DNA of 11,411 nucleotides from JBAVQS01 sp049694275 (GTDB lineage: Bacteria > Chloroflexota > Anaerolineae > UBA4142 > SHND01): NCBI GenBank assembly GCA_049694275.1, contig JBAVQS010000110.1:1-11411 (forward strand), written 5' to 3'. The position numbers were made by a program, and so were the translations under genes. Shown here piece after piece: positions 1 through 7,322 of the stretch. The notes beneath the pieces were generated by a model, which saw nothing but the letters and a program-made list of their open reading frames with translations, was not told the DNA's origin and made no database searches. Every line of letters begins with the position of its first letter. Position 1 is the stretch's first letter.

Positions 1-1070
1 TAGGCAAACAACAGGTAATAGACCGGCGCAATGCCGTTGAGATAGCGCTCCAGAAAGAGCGGGCGAAACAGGTTCAGTCCAAAAACGGCGAGGGTAGGCA
101 CGCCGGCCCAGAGCAGGAGGAACACTCCCCGCTGCTCGCGCCGCCAGAACAGGAACAGGATTACGGCCAGAGCGATGGCAAGCGGAACCCACGCGAGGTT
201 ACGGACGGCGTCGCTCAGCGTCTCGCCCAACACGAACGAACTAAAGGTCGCCCGCCAGATCTCCCACAACATCACGCCCTGCTTGCCGCTCCCTTCGCCG
301 TAGGACGAAACGCGGTTCGAGAGGACGAGGGGAAAGGGGAGATAGAGGAGCGCAAGGGCAACCTGTGCGCCCACCCACTGCGCCACCGGGGATTGCAGGG
401 CAAAGATGCCGCGCCGCCACAGCTCGCGCCGGCGCCGCACAAAGAAAAAGAGAACATAGAGATTGAGCGCGACGAGGACAAACGCCTCGTAATAGTGTGT
501 ATAGAGCGCCGCCAGCTCGGCGGCGACGAATGGAATGATCGAGCTTTGCGCAAGTGAAACATACCCATCTGCCTTGATCCGGTTGCGCCACTGCCAAAAG
601 AACAAGAGCGCGAGGAGGGAGAGCGCCGGCCACATCGTATAGTTGCGCACATCCTGCGAGTGCCAGATCTGGTAAGGGTTGATGGCGATGAGCAGGGCCG
701 CGGCGAGCGCGATTCTCTCGCGCGGGGCGTTCGAGAGCCTGAAAAACTCGCGGGCAAATCGGTAGAGGAGCGCCACGCACAGCACGCCCCAAAAGACCGA
801 GAAATAGCGCGTGGCAAACTCGCCCGCTCCGGCGACACTGATCCAGCCGCGCAAGAGGAGATAGAGAAGCGGAGGATTGGGCTCAATCGTCAGAATCCCT
901 TGCCACATCTCGGCGAACGGGTTTTCGACAAAGAGGACGGTAAACGATTCATCGCCGCGCAGCGAGACATGGTCGAGCAGATTCAACCGGAGCGCAAATG
1001 CGCCCAGGATGATCGCCACCAAAACGATTCTCGAAATCGAACGCGAGCTCAATCCAAACGGATAGACCAT
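1..1070 (-). CDS. Partial family-39 (PMT/ArnT-like) membrane glycosyltransferase, N-terminal ~356 residues
   Basis: The reading frame is open from an ATG at 1070 down to the left edge, so the C-terminus lies outside the window. The N-terminus has a short basic stretch and a first membrane helix (about residues 13-30). The periplasmic Asp-Glu signature follows (LRGDESFTV, D40/E41), then NPPLLYLLLRG (65-75), a strong landmark of GT39/PMT_2 proteins. Next are several hydrophobic helices and INPYQIWHSQDVRNYTMWP, the counterpart of the SPF-WYSQEAR motif of this family. Known members move a sugar from a polyprenyl-phosphate carrier to an acceptor outside the membrane; D40/E41 would be catalytic. 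The start is 21 nt after the methyltransferase stop, with an in-frame TAA just upstream, so the ATG is the only good start. It is probably co-transcribed with the two upstream minus-strand genes. Donor and acceptor cannot be read from the sequence. Confidence 0.88.
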   Translation of the reverse strand, partial: MVYPFGLSSRSISRIVLVAIILGAFALRLNLLDHVSLRGDESFTVLFVENPFAEMWQGILTIEPNPPLLYLLLRGWISVAGAGEFATRYFSVFWGVLCVALLYRFAREFFRLSNAPRERIALAAALLIAINPYQIWHSQDVRNYTMWPALSLLALLFFWQWRNRIKADGYVSLAQSSIIPFVAAELAALYTHYYEAFVLVALNLYVLFFFVRRRRELWRRGIFALQSPVAQWVGAQVALALLYLPFPLVLSNRVSSYGEGSGKQGVMLWEIWRATFSSFVLGETLSDAVRNLAWVPLAIALAVILFLFWRREQRGVFLLLWAGVPTLAVFGLNLFRPLFLERYLNGIAPVYYLLFA

Positions 1071-1091
1071 CTTTTTTGGAATGGACCCTTT

Positions 1092-1877
1092 TTATTTCGG
1101 CGGAGCTGCTTTCCGGGCAACTGCAAGGAGCGAAAGGCCATACGGAAAACGCACATGAGGCGCGAGCCGCATCTCGGTTTCGAACAGTCGGGTAAGTGCG
1201 GTATTCACAGGCCCAGGCAGCGGCGTCAGGTCCGAATGGGCGCCGCCGTTCGCGCTCTCGGGCCGTCGCCAGAACCGCGCCAGCATCTCGAATGGAAAGA
1301 GCAGCGTGTTGAGATAGGTGATTCGCTCGACGACGAGGCCCGCCCGTTCGATCTTGCGGCTGAGGTTTTCCGCCGTGTACCGGTGCTTGTGCCCGACCGC
1401 CACGTCGTGCGCGCTCCAGAGAAAGCGATAGGCGGGCAACTGGACGATCATCCGCCCACCGGGACGGAGGACGCGGCCGATTTCGGCGAACGCGCTCACA
1501 TCATCCTCGATATTACAAATGACGTCGAACGAAAAGGCCAGTTGAAAGAACTGATCGGGAAAGGGGAGCTCCAGGATTGAGGCGAGAAGCGTGCGGTCCG
1601 GCGGAATCCCGCGCAGGCGGCAAAACTCGACCGCTTCCTGGGCAATATCAACGCCGATCGCATCGGCGTGGTCAAGCAGCAGCTTGAGATTCGCGCCGGT
1701 CCCACACCCCGCATCCAGGATCGGCCCGCGCTCCCCCTGGGGAAGGTAACGTGCCAGCAGTTCGGCGAGCAAAGCACGCAGCCCGCGATACCACCAATAA
1801 TCCTCTTCAATCTCGTACATCACCCGGTATTCGCGCGGGCGCATGGCCATCGAGTCGGCCTGTTCGTGATGTCTCAT
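1092..1877 (-). CDS. Class I SAM-dependent methyltransferase (Methyltransf_11/23 type), 261 aa
   Basis: Motif I of the SAM-binding Rossmann fold is clear: ILDAGCGTGANLKLL at residues 53-67 with GCGTG at 57-61. GVDIAQEAVEFC (75-86) supplies the acidic end of strand beta2, and the motif IV/post region is FSFDVICNIEDDVSAFAEIGRVLRPGG. The N-terminal MYEIEEDYWWYRGLR and the middle PAYRFLWSAHDVAVGHKHRYT are typical of a methyltransferase group that sits beside glycosyltransferases in envelope gene clusters. The ATG at 1877 overlaps the upstream gene's TGA as ATGA (1874-1877), which suggests translational coupling and supports this start; internal Met10 and Met12 are alternatives. It is a cytoplasmic enzyme. 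From context it may methylate a sugar, polyprenol or glycolipid used by the flanking GT39 enzymes, but the substrate is not visible. Confidence 0.9.
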   Translation of the reverse strand: MRHHEQADSMAMRPREYRVMYEIEEDYWWYRGLRALLAELLARYLPQGERGPILDAGCGTGANLKLLLDHADAIGVDIAQEAVEFCRLRGIPPDRTLLASILELPFPDQFFQLAFSFDVICNIEDDVSAFAEIGRVLRPGGRMIVQLPAYRFLWSAHDVAVGHKHRYTAENLSRKIERAGLVVERITYLNTLLFPFEMLARFWRRPESANGGAHSDLTPLPGPVNTALTRLFETEMRLAPHVRFPYGLSLLAVARKAAPPK

Positions 1878-4369
1878 CGTATGCTCACCGTACCAATTTC
1901 ATCCAGTCCCCAAAGATTGTCCCACCAATTTCCTGCGCCGGCAAGACGCATGAGGTAACTCCCCGCCGGCGCATTTTCCGGCGTCGGGACCTCGAGCGAT
2001 ACCTGCACGACATCCCCGGGCAGTCGCCCCGCCAGCGGCAGCGTGAACCCCACGTCCGACCGGGCCCGATTCCAAAACGCCCACGCCGGCGCGGCGAGCG
2101 TCACGCGGCCGCTCCCATCATGCCCCGGATTGCGGCTCAACTGAAAATAGAGCGTGAGCGCGATCGTATCGCCCGGGCTGACGGTCTCATCCTTATCATA
2201 GCCAATCAGCGCCAACCCATCGCCAAAGGGGAGCGCTTTCCGCGTGGCCGCCAGAGTTCGCGGGTCGAACGGCGTCGCGGGACGCGTGACGGTGAGGTCG
2301 GCCAGACGGATGGCCGCCCCATCATTCGCCGCGCCGTCCCCCTTCGGGATGAGCGGCGCATGAGTCGCAGGGTGGTAGGCGCTCACTTCCAGATGATAGC
2401 GTCCCGGCGGCGCTCCCGGCTCGACCGGCAGGTAGTGGGCGTCGAGCACAATCGATCCGGCAGGCCACTGGGTAACCGGCGTCAGAGGACCGGTCGGCGC
2501 TTCATCCCATTGGCCCCAGCGCGTCCCCGCATCGTCAACGAGGCGCAGCGAGACGCCGTAATCCTCGCCGCTCGGGCGCGCCAGCTTCCAGTAGAGCTTG
2601 ATCGCCGAGTGCGCCCCCGCCGCCAACTGGTCCGGCGCGTCATACCCCAGCAATTGCAGATTGTCGCCAAAGGTGATCGCCAGCGGATGCTGAATCTGCG
2701 GCGGGCGGGTCAGGATTGGCGAGTCGGTCATAATCTCGTGCAGGACGATCTCGGTGCTCGTACCCGAGAAGCGGGTCACGTCCCGCCACGTCCCCCAGCG
2801 CGCCAGCAGATTATAAATGTGGCTCTCGGGATCGGCAACGGGGCGATGGAGCTCAAGAAACCAGACACGCGGGTGCGTGCGAAAGGCGTTGACCACCGCC
2901 GAAAAATCGCGCTTGTCCTGTTCGGCGGGCGAGAGGCCAATGTTCGGCAGGCTGATCCATTCCAACCCCGGCGGCGCATAATAGCGATAGATCGTCTCGG
3001 CCTGCGGCGCGTCGAGGATGAGCAGGTCGCCGGGCCGCACGCGCCCGCGCAGGTACTCAGCCCACCCCTTGTGGTCGTCCTTGGCGTATGCCGGATTGAA
3101 ATAGAGATTGTTCAAGGAATAGGCCGCGCCGCCCAAGGCGAGCGCGACCCCCGCAATCCCTGCGCCGGTGAGCGCCACGCGCCTGAGCAAGCCCATCCGT
3201 CCGCGCAACTGTCCACCCCGCTCGACGAGGGCAAACACGCCGAGCGCAATACCCAGATACAGCACGGGGCTCGTCATGATCAGGTGACGCGAGTTTAAAT
3301 AGAGCGGGCGCAGGTAGGACCCCAACTGCAGAGCAACAGTCGGGACCAGGACAAACGCCAACAAAAAGAGGGCGAGTCGATAGTCCCGCCGGCGCGGGCG
3401 GATTGTCGAGGCGACGCCGATGCACCACAATGCCAATAACGTAAGGTCGAGCCAGGCCACATCCGGCAACTGAACTGTGACCCCCTCGGCGAACGAGTTC
3501 AGCAGATCGCGAAGGATGATAAAGAACGGTACAAAGGTCGCGCTCCCCAGATCGCCGCCGGTGACCTGCAAGGCGCTGCGCGGCAATAGAAAAAAGAGCA
3601 CGCCAAACACGCCGAGCAGCAGCAGCGCCAATATCTGCGGCCCCCAAGCGGCCCCGTGGAACCATCTCCGCTCCCGGCGGCTGTAAATCAAGAGCGCGGC
3701 CGCATGGAAAGGGAGGAGCAGGAACGAGAGATAGTGCGTCGCCAGCGTCGCGCCGAGGGCCAGAAAATACAGGCCCACCCCGATGATGCGCCGTTTCGGC
3801 CCCCATGCGCTCAACCAGGATGTGTCCCCGCCCAACGCTGAAACGGGACTGCCGGTCTCCATCATTTTCAGCAGCGCATAGATGGCGAGCAGGCTCCAGA
3901 GGAGGACCAGCGCGTACGGGCGCGCCTCCTGGGCATACCAGACATAGAACGGCGAGAGCGCGGTCAAGAGTGTGACCAGGAGCGCCAACCCCTGTGCATG
4001 CCGCAGGTGGCCGAGCCGGGCGATGAACCGGACAAACGGGAACATGAGCGCCACGGTGAGCACATTGGCAAAGGTCGAGAGAACCCGCAAGGCAAACTCG
4101 GCGACGCCGAATGCCAGCACGGCAAAATGAAGGAGCAGGAAATAGAGCGGCGGGTGGAGGTCTCGCGTGACGACGTTTTGAATCCGGATAATGCCGGCCA
4201 GAATCCCGGCCAGATCCTGCATGGCGCGGTCATAGCTCAGGCTCTCGTCCCACCAGATGCTCATCGCGCCAAGGTGGAACAGCCGCAATCCCCAGGCGAG
4301 CAGCAGAATTAAAAGCAATGCAAGACGGGGGGAGACAACGGTTGACCGTTTCGAGGCAAGAACGCGCAT
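1874..4369 (-). CDS. Family-39 (PMT-type) membrane glycosyltransferase with tandem C-terminal beta domains, 831 aa
   Basis: The first helix spans residues 14-34 and is followed by the catalytic-type Asp-Glu motif SIWWDESLSYD (D41/E42). DLHPPLYFLLLHF (70-82) and SPFYVWYAQEARPYALVLL are the other landmarks of GT39/ArnT-like enzymes. Roughly ten to twelve hydrophobic helices fill residues 14 to about 430. A soluble portion follows, starting with KGWAEYLRGRVRPGDLLILDAP, a segment common in large GT39 proteins. Two beta-rich repeats come last: FGDNLQLLGYD near residue 567 and FGDGLALIGYD near residue 715, each leading into a G..IxLxLYxxL strand. Known family members transfer sugars from polyprenyl-phosphate on the outer face of the membrane. 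The start is fixed by a promoter only about 4 nt upstream; no Shine-Dalgarno sequence is present. It heads a minus-strand operon with the methyltransferase and the second GT39. The acceptor is unknown. Confidence 0.9.
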   Translation of the reverse strand: MRVLASKRSTVVSPRLALLLILLLAWGLRLFHLGAMSIWWDESLSYDRAMQDLAGILAGIIRIQNVVTRDLHPPLYFLLLHFAVLAFGVAEFALRVLSTFANVLTVALMFPFVRFIARLGHLRHAQGLALLVTLLTALSPFYVWYAQEARPYALVLLWSLLAIYALLKMMETGSPVSALGGDTSWLSAWGPKRRIIGVGLYFLALGATLATHYLSFLLLPFHAAALLIYSRRERRWFHGAAWGPQILALLLLGVFGVLFFLLPRSALQVTGGDLGSATFVPFFIILRDLLNSFAEGVTVQLPDVAWLDLTLLALWCIGVASTIRPRRRDYRLALFLLAFVLVPTVALQLGSYLRPLYLNSRHLIMTSPVLYLGIALGVFALVERGGQLRGRMGLLRRVALTGAGIAGVALALGGAAYSLNNLYFNPAYAKDDHKGWAEYLRGRVRPGDLLILDAPQAETIYRYYAPPGLEWISLPNIGLSPAEQDKRDFSAVVNAFRTHPRVWFLELHRPVADPESHIYNLLARWGTWRDVTRFSGTSTEIVLHEIMTDSPILTRPPQIQHPLAITFGDNLQLLGYDAPDQLAAGAHSAIKLYWKLARPSGEDYGVSLRLVDDAGTRWGQWDEAPTGPLTPVTQWPAGSIVLDAHYLPVEPGAPPGRYHLEVSAYHPATHAPLIPKGDGAANDGAAIRLADLTVTRPATPFDPRTLAATRKALPFGDGLALIGYDKDETVSPGDTIALTLYFQLSRNPGHDGSGRVTLAAPAWAFWNRARSDVGFTLPLAGRLPGDVVQVSLEVPTPENAPAGSYLMRLAGAGNWWDNLWGLDEIGTVSIR

Positions 4370-4379
4370 GCGGCTCTGG

Positions 4380-4407
4380 ATTATACCGCGATTGCCCGTG
4401 ACGGCAA
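4380..4407 (-). promoter_or_regulatory. Sigma70-type promoter for the GT39 operon, near-leaderless
   Basis: On the minus strand TTGCCG (4402-4407) is followed by a 16-bp spacer and a perfect TATAAT (4380-4385). Transcription would begin near 4372-4374, only 3-5 nt before the ATG at 4369. There is no room for a ribosome binding site, so the transcript should be almost leaderless. The -35 matches the TTGACA consensus at 4 of 6 positions. Confidence 0.65.
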
Positions 4408-4411
4408 GCTT

Positions 4412-4439
4412 TTGACATTCATCAGGCTTGCACTATAAT
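4412..4439 (+). promoter_or_regulatory. Consensus sigma70-type promoter for the Thr/Pro-rich gene, near-leaderless
   Basis: A perfect TTGACA (4412-4417) and a perfect TATAAT (4434-4439) are separated by 16 bp. The expected start of transcription is near 4445-4447 and the ATG is at 4451, leaving a 5' leader of about 4-6 nt without a Shine-Dalgarno sequence. The -35 box lies 4 bp from the -35 of the divergent promoter, so the two polymerase sites adjoin back to back. Confidence 0.75.
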
Positions 4440-4450
4440 TCCGGCTGTTC

Positions 4451-4972
4451 ATGATCTCGAGACTGGGCGCCTGGTTCTCGGCGCAATCCCTGCGCGGGCA
4501 GTTCCTATCAGGCTGCCTGGGAATCCTTATCTTGATGACCTGCTGCCTCTATGCTCTGGGCACGGTCAGCTATTTCGTTCGCCCCCTCATCGCAATCAGC
4601 CCGGCCGGGCCGACGGTGATCATCTCTTTTCCAACCCAGACCACAGCCGCTTCCCCGACGCCCCAGCCGGCCGTGACGCTGGCACTCCCCGGCAGCACAC
4701 TTGTCGCCACTCCCACCCAGGCGCCCATCCCCACCCGCGCGCCGACAAGCACACTGGCGCCGGGCGAGATTCCGAGCGTGACGCCCATCGCGACAGTATC
4801 AGGCACCGCCGAGGCCACTGCCACACCATCCACACCAACACTCGTTCCCACCATCGTCATTCCGACAGCAACAGACACACCTGGACCGACGAATACACCT
4901 GCACCAACAAAAACGCCCAAACCGACGAATACCCCCAAAACACCGAAACCGACAAAAACAGCTACTCCGTAA
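4451..4972 (+). CDS. Membrane-anchored Thr/Pro-rich low-complexity protein, 173 aa
   Basis: No conserved domain is recognised. The N-terminus has a short basic amphipathic stretch (MISRLGAWFSAQSLRGQF) and then one hydrophobic segment (about residues 19-43), probably an uncleaved anchor. The rest, from about residue 60, is an extended Thr/Pro/Ala/Ser-rich tail that tightens at the C-terminus into TP-type repeats (NTPAPTKTPKPTNTPKTPK). No folded domain follows; the repeats run to the stop. Such tails are common in surface proteins of filamentous Chloroflexota and would be extracellular if the segment acts as an N-in anchor. The tail is strongly C/A-rich on the coding strand. It is divergent from the GT39 operon and adjoins its promoter, so it may be a partner or an O-glycosylation substrate; that is inference. 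A role as spacer or cell-wall stalk is equally possible. Confidence 0.72.
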   Translation: MISRLGAWFSAQSLRGQFLSGCLGILILMTCCLYALGTVSYFVRPLIAISPAGPTVIISFPTQTTAASPTPQPAVTLALPGSTLVATPTQAPIPTRAPTSTLAPGEIPSVTPIATVSGTAEATATPSTPTLVPTIVIPTATDTPGPTNTPAPTKTPKPTNTPKTPKPTKTATP

Positions 4973-5009
4973 CAGCGGTGAACTGAACTTACTTGTAACC
5001 AAATTTACA

Positions 5010-5045
5010 TTGAAAAGGATACCAACGCCGCACATAATGGTGCGG
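5010..5045 (+). promoter_or_regulatory. Promoter for the flavodoxin-to-exporter operon with an operator-like palindrome
   Basis: TTGAAA (5010-5015), a 17-bp spacer and CATAAT (5033-5038) match the sigma70 consensus at 5 of 6 positions each. A perfect inverted repeat, CCGCAC (5028-5033) and GTGCGG (5040-5045) around a 6-nt centre, overlaps the -10 box and the predicted start of transcription near 5045. That placement fits a repressor operator; it could also be a hairpin at the very 5' end of the RNA. No regulator gene is adjacent. Confidence 0.55.
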
Positions 5046-5198
5046 TTGTCAGCCTTTTCGATTCCCAGATCACGAATCCATAGAGGTCGCAGGCCCACGC
5101 CGTCCTTTTTTGTCATCCGCGCCTACTTTTGCGGATGACGAAGCGCGGCGACGCTGTTGCCCCATCATTGTCTTGAACCAAGACCTCAGGAGGACGCG
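5046..5198 (+). promoter_or_regulatory. Structured 5' leader of the flavodoxin operon
   Basis: About 150 nt separate the predicted start of transcription from the flavodoxin ATG. A perfect 9-bp hairpin lies here, GTCATCCGC (5112-5120) with GCGGATGAC (5131-5139) and a 10-nt loop. A smaller AGCG/CGCT pair lies at 5142-5155, and a 6-bp GTCTTG/CAAGAC stem (5170-5184) ends 3 nt before the AGGAGG ribosome binding site (5188-5193). The T-run precedes the large hairpin rather than following it, so it is not a plus-strand terminator. No known riboswitch class was recognised; a translational or protein-binding leader is possible. Confidence 0.4.
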
Positions 5199-5801
5199 AT
5201 GCAGAAAATCCTTGTTGCCTATGCCACACTTGCCGGTTCAACCGCCGATGTTGCCAAGGCGATTGGCGAAGAGATTGCCAGGAGCGATATGCAAGTCGAT
5301 GTCCTGCCTCTCGCTCGGGTCGACGCAATTGACTCGTATGACGGGGTGGTACTGGGTGGACCGATGATCATGGGCTGGCATCGCGACGCTTTGGGCTTTA
5401 TCAAGAAACACCGAAAGGCGCTTCGCCGGATTCCGCTGGCAGTGTTCGTCACGGCGATGAGCCTGACCCAGACGGGCGAAACGAGCGTGAACGGCGTGCC
5501 GGTATATGTGGATGAAAAGCTCCCCAAGCCGCCTCAAAAGGAAGGCCATCTCAATTTCAGAGAGCGCTATGCCAGGATTTCGAACTATGCCAGGCCGATT
5601 CTCGGCGCCGCGCGGCCGGTCAGGCCGCTGAGCATCGCGTTTTTCGGGGGCCGCCTGGAGTATGGGCGTTTGAAGTGGTGGGCAGTGTTGTTCGCGATGG
5701 TCATCATTCAAGCGCCTGCCGGCAATCGGCTCAACTGGCCGGCAATTCGCGCCTGGGGCGCGGGGATCCCGGTGGCCTTCCAACAAGCCGATTCGATCTA
5801 G
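5199..5801 (+). CDS. Flavodoxin-domain protein, HemG-like (protoporphyrinogen oxidase family, Flavodoxin_5), 200 aa
   Basis: The N-terminus ILVAYATLAGSTADVAKAIGEEI (residues 4-26) is the FMN phosphate-binding loop of flavodoxins. DSYDGVVLGGPMIMGWHRD (46-62) is the second FMN-contacting loop with its trailing Trp-His. The C-terminal SIAFFGGRLEYGRLKWW (145-161) and the closing NRLNWPAIRAWG (176-187) match the menaquinone-dependent protoporphyrinogen oxidase branch, which ends in a DW-AIRAW element. At 200 residues it is somewhat longer than E. coli HemG, with an insert around 100-130. Known relatives are FMN proteins that pass electrons to quinone at the membrane; KWWAVLFAMVII may be a membrane-touching helix. 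Whether it acts in heme synthesis is uncertain, since no heme genes are nearby. The start at 5199 is chosen for a perfect AGGAGG 5 nt upstream. It is the first gene of a five-gene run. Confidence 0.82.
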   Translation: MQKILVAYATLAGSTADVAKAIGEEIARSDMQVDVLPLARVDAIDSYDGVVLGGPMIMGWHRDALGFIKKHRKALRRIPLAVFVTAMSLTQTGETSVNGVPVYVDEKLPKPPQKEGHLNFRERYARISNYARPILGAARPVRPLSIAFFGGRLEYGRLKWWAVLFAMVIIQAPAGNRLNWPAIRAWGAGIPVAFQQADSI

Positions 5802-5851
5802 TCGACCCTTTATCATTTTCGTTTGGAAACAGACCCAAGAAAGGAACTCGC

Positions 5852-6346
5852 ATGTCGCAAATCGATATCCTCGTCAAGGATTTCCTGGCGCAAAAGAAAA
5901 TCGCCGTCGTCGGCGTCTCGGATAAACGCGAGACCGGCTGCAACCTCGGTTATCGCAAATTCAAGGGAGCCGGCTATCAGGTGTATGCGGTCAATCCACA
6001 CCTCACACGATTTGATGGAGATCCCTGCTATCCCGATTTGAAATCGTTACCCGAAACACCCGACGGCATATTCATCCTCGCCAATCCCAAGGTGACGGAA
6101 GAGATTGTCCGCCAGTGCGTGGAACTGGGCGTCCGGCGCGTCTGGATGCACTGTATGATGGGGACCAAGCCGGGCCTGGCGGCGAGCATGACCAGCGTCT
6201 CGCAGGACGCGGTCAAGATGTGCCGCGAGAACGGAATCACCGTCATCCCCGGCGCCTGCCCGAACCAGTTCTTGAAACCGGATTTCGGCCACGCCATGAT
6301 GCGCGGTCTCTGGCGCATGATGGGATTTTTGCAGGCGCCCGCTTAA
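5852..6346 (+). CDS. CoA-binding domain protein (CoA_binding_2 / YccU-like), 164 aa
   Basis: The protein is essentially one Rossmann domain. KKIAVVGVSDKRETGCNLGYRKFKGAGYQVYAVNP contains the nucleotide-binding G-V-S-D turn (residues 21-24) and the AVNP strand end (46-49). DGIFILANPKVTEEIVRQC and RRVWMHCMMG follow. It ends with the family signature VIPGACPNQFLKP (131-143), the counterpart of the GxCP element in short CoA-binding proteins. Length is at the upper end of the usual 130-150 residues. Relatives are single-domain versions of the succinyl-CoA synthetase CoA-binding fold, and their physiological role is poorly known. The start at 5852 has AAGGA at 5841-5845; a longer in-frame extension upstream overlaps the flavodoxin gene and is rejected. 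It lies 50 nt after the flavodoxin stop and 9 nt before the ABC ATPase, so it is probably co-transcribed. Confidence 0.88.
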   Translation: MSQIDILVKDFLAQKKIAVVGVSDKRETGCNLGYRKFKGAGYQVYAVNPHLTRFDGDPCYPDLKSLPETPDGIFILANPKVTEEIVRQCVELGVRRVWMHCMMGTKPGLAASMTSVSQDAVKMCRENGITVIPGACPNQFLKPDFGHAMMRGLWRMMGFLQAPA

Positions 6347-6355
6347 GGTGCGGCT

Positions 6356-7312
6356 ATGCTCAAGACGAGCCAACTGACCAAACAATTTCCGGGGCCGAAT
6401 GGCAAAGCCGTGCTGGCTGTCGATCATCTCGACCTTCAGGTCTCCGCGGGGCAGGTATTTGGGTTTCTCGGCCCGAACGGGGCGGGCAAGACGACGACTG
6501 TCCGCATGCTCACCTCCCTTATCGCACCCACCTCGGGCGAAGCCTGGGTCAACAATTTCAAGGTCGGGCGAGAGGACCGCGAGATCCGACGCACGGTCGG
6601 GATTCTCACCGAGTCACCCGGGATGTACGACCGGCTGAGCGCGGAAAAGAATCTGACCATCTATGCGCACCTGTACGAGGTGCGCGATATCAAGGGACAG
6701 GTGGAAAAATACCTGCGGATGCTCGGCCTCTGGGACCGGCGCGATGATGTGGTCGGCGGTTTCTCCAAGGGGATGAAGCAAAAACTCGCCATCTGCCGCG
6801 CCCTCTTGCACGAGCCCAAGATGCTCTTTTTGGATGAGCCCACTGCGGGATTAGACCCGGAAGCGGCCAAGCTCGTCAACGACTTTATCCGCGAATTGAA
6901 AACGGAAGGGCGGACGATCTTTATCAACACGCACAACCTGGACGAAGCAGACCGACTGTGCGATCGGATCGGAGTGATCAAGCAAAAGCTGCTAATCGTT
7001 GATTCCCCCGAGAATCTGCGGCAGCGATTGTATGGACGCCAGGTCGTCTTTCATCTCCGCCAGGCGCCGCCGGCTGTGATGGAGTTGGTCCGAGGGTTGG
7101 CGTTTGTACGCGAGGTGCAATCCCTGACCACCGAATCGGGCGACAAGCTGGTCATCGCGCTGGACAATCCCGAAGAGCAAAATCCCATCGTGATTCGGAA
7201 ACTGGTGGAAGCGGGCGTGGATATTCAGTTCGTCGGAGAGCTGCGCCACTCGCTCGAAGAGATTTATCTCAAGCTCATCAACACGCCGGGCCCGGCGGGC
7301 AGCGGCGAGTAG
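6356..7312 (+). CDS. ABC exporter ATP-binding subunit (ABC-2 / drug- or Na+-efflux type), 318 aa
   Basis: All nucleotide-binding motifs are present. Walker A is GPNGAGKTT (residues 39-47), the Q-loop region GILTESPG has Glu86 in place of Gln, the signature is FSKGMKQ (136-142) instead of LSGGQ, Walker B is MLFLDEPT (156-163), the D-loop is AGLD (164-167) and the switch His is H193. An SKGM-type signature and a Q-loop Glu are common among ABC-2 type exporters, so they do not imply inactivity. After about residue 215 there is a C-terminal extension of some 100 residues typical of this group. It works with the membrane permease encoded 10 nt downstream. The start is 9 nt after the CoA-binding gene, with AAGGTG just upstream. 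The substrate is unknown; ABC-2 exporters in such operons carry drugs, lipids, polysaccharides or sodium. Confidence 0.93.
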   Translation: MLKTSQLTKQFPGPNGKAVLAVDHLDLQVSAGQVFGFLGPNGAGKTTTVRMLTSLIAPTSGEAWVNNFKVGREDREIRRTVGILTESPGMYDRLSAEKNLTIYAHLYEVRDIKGQVEKYLRMLGLWDRRDDVVGGFSKGMKQKLAICRALLHEPKMLFLDEPTAGLDPEAAKLVNDFIRELKTEGRTIFINTHNLDEADRLCDRIGVIKQKLLIVDSPENLRQRLYGRQVVFHLRQAPPAVMELVRGLAFVREVQSLTTESGDKLVIALDNPEEQNPIVIRKLVEAGVDIQFVGELRHSLEEIYLKLINTPGPAGSGE

Positions 7313-7322
7313 GGGCAGGCAC

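Noticed and set aside
1751..3298. Long plus-strand open frame (515 codons) and a similar one at 660-1580
   Set aside because: Both are antisense to clear minus-strand genes, have highly Arg/Pro/His-rich translations without any recognisable domain, and arise from the high third-position GC of those genes.
4570..4938. Minus-strand Gly/Val-rich open frame
   Set aside because: It is the complement of the Thr/Pro repeat tail of the plus-strand gene, which has a consensus promoter and a membrane anchor; the antisense product only mirrors the repeats.
4860..4972. Possible short tandem repeat or CRISPR-like array
   Set aside because: The periodicity is that of Thr-Pro codons inside a reading frame. 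Units are short and irregular and there are no spacers. No CRISPR array was seen elsewhere.
5157..5198. Longer start for the flavodoxin gene
   Set aside because: The AGGAGG at 5188-5193 lies 5 nt before the ATG at 5199, and the flavodoxin FMN loop begins right there; the extra 14 residues match nothing.
5675..5851. Longer start for the CoA-binding protein
   Set aside because: The extension overlaps the flavodoxin gene in another frame, and the ATG at 5852 has its own AAGGA site and the expected domain start.
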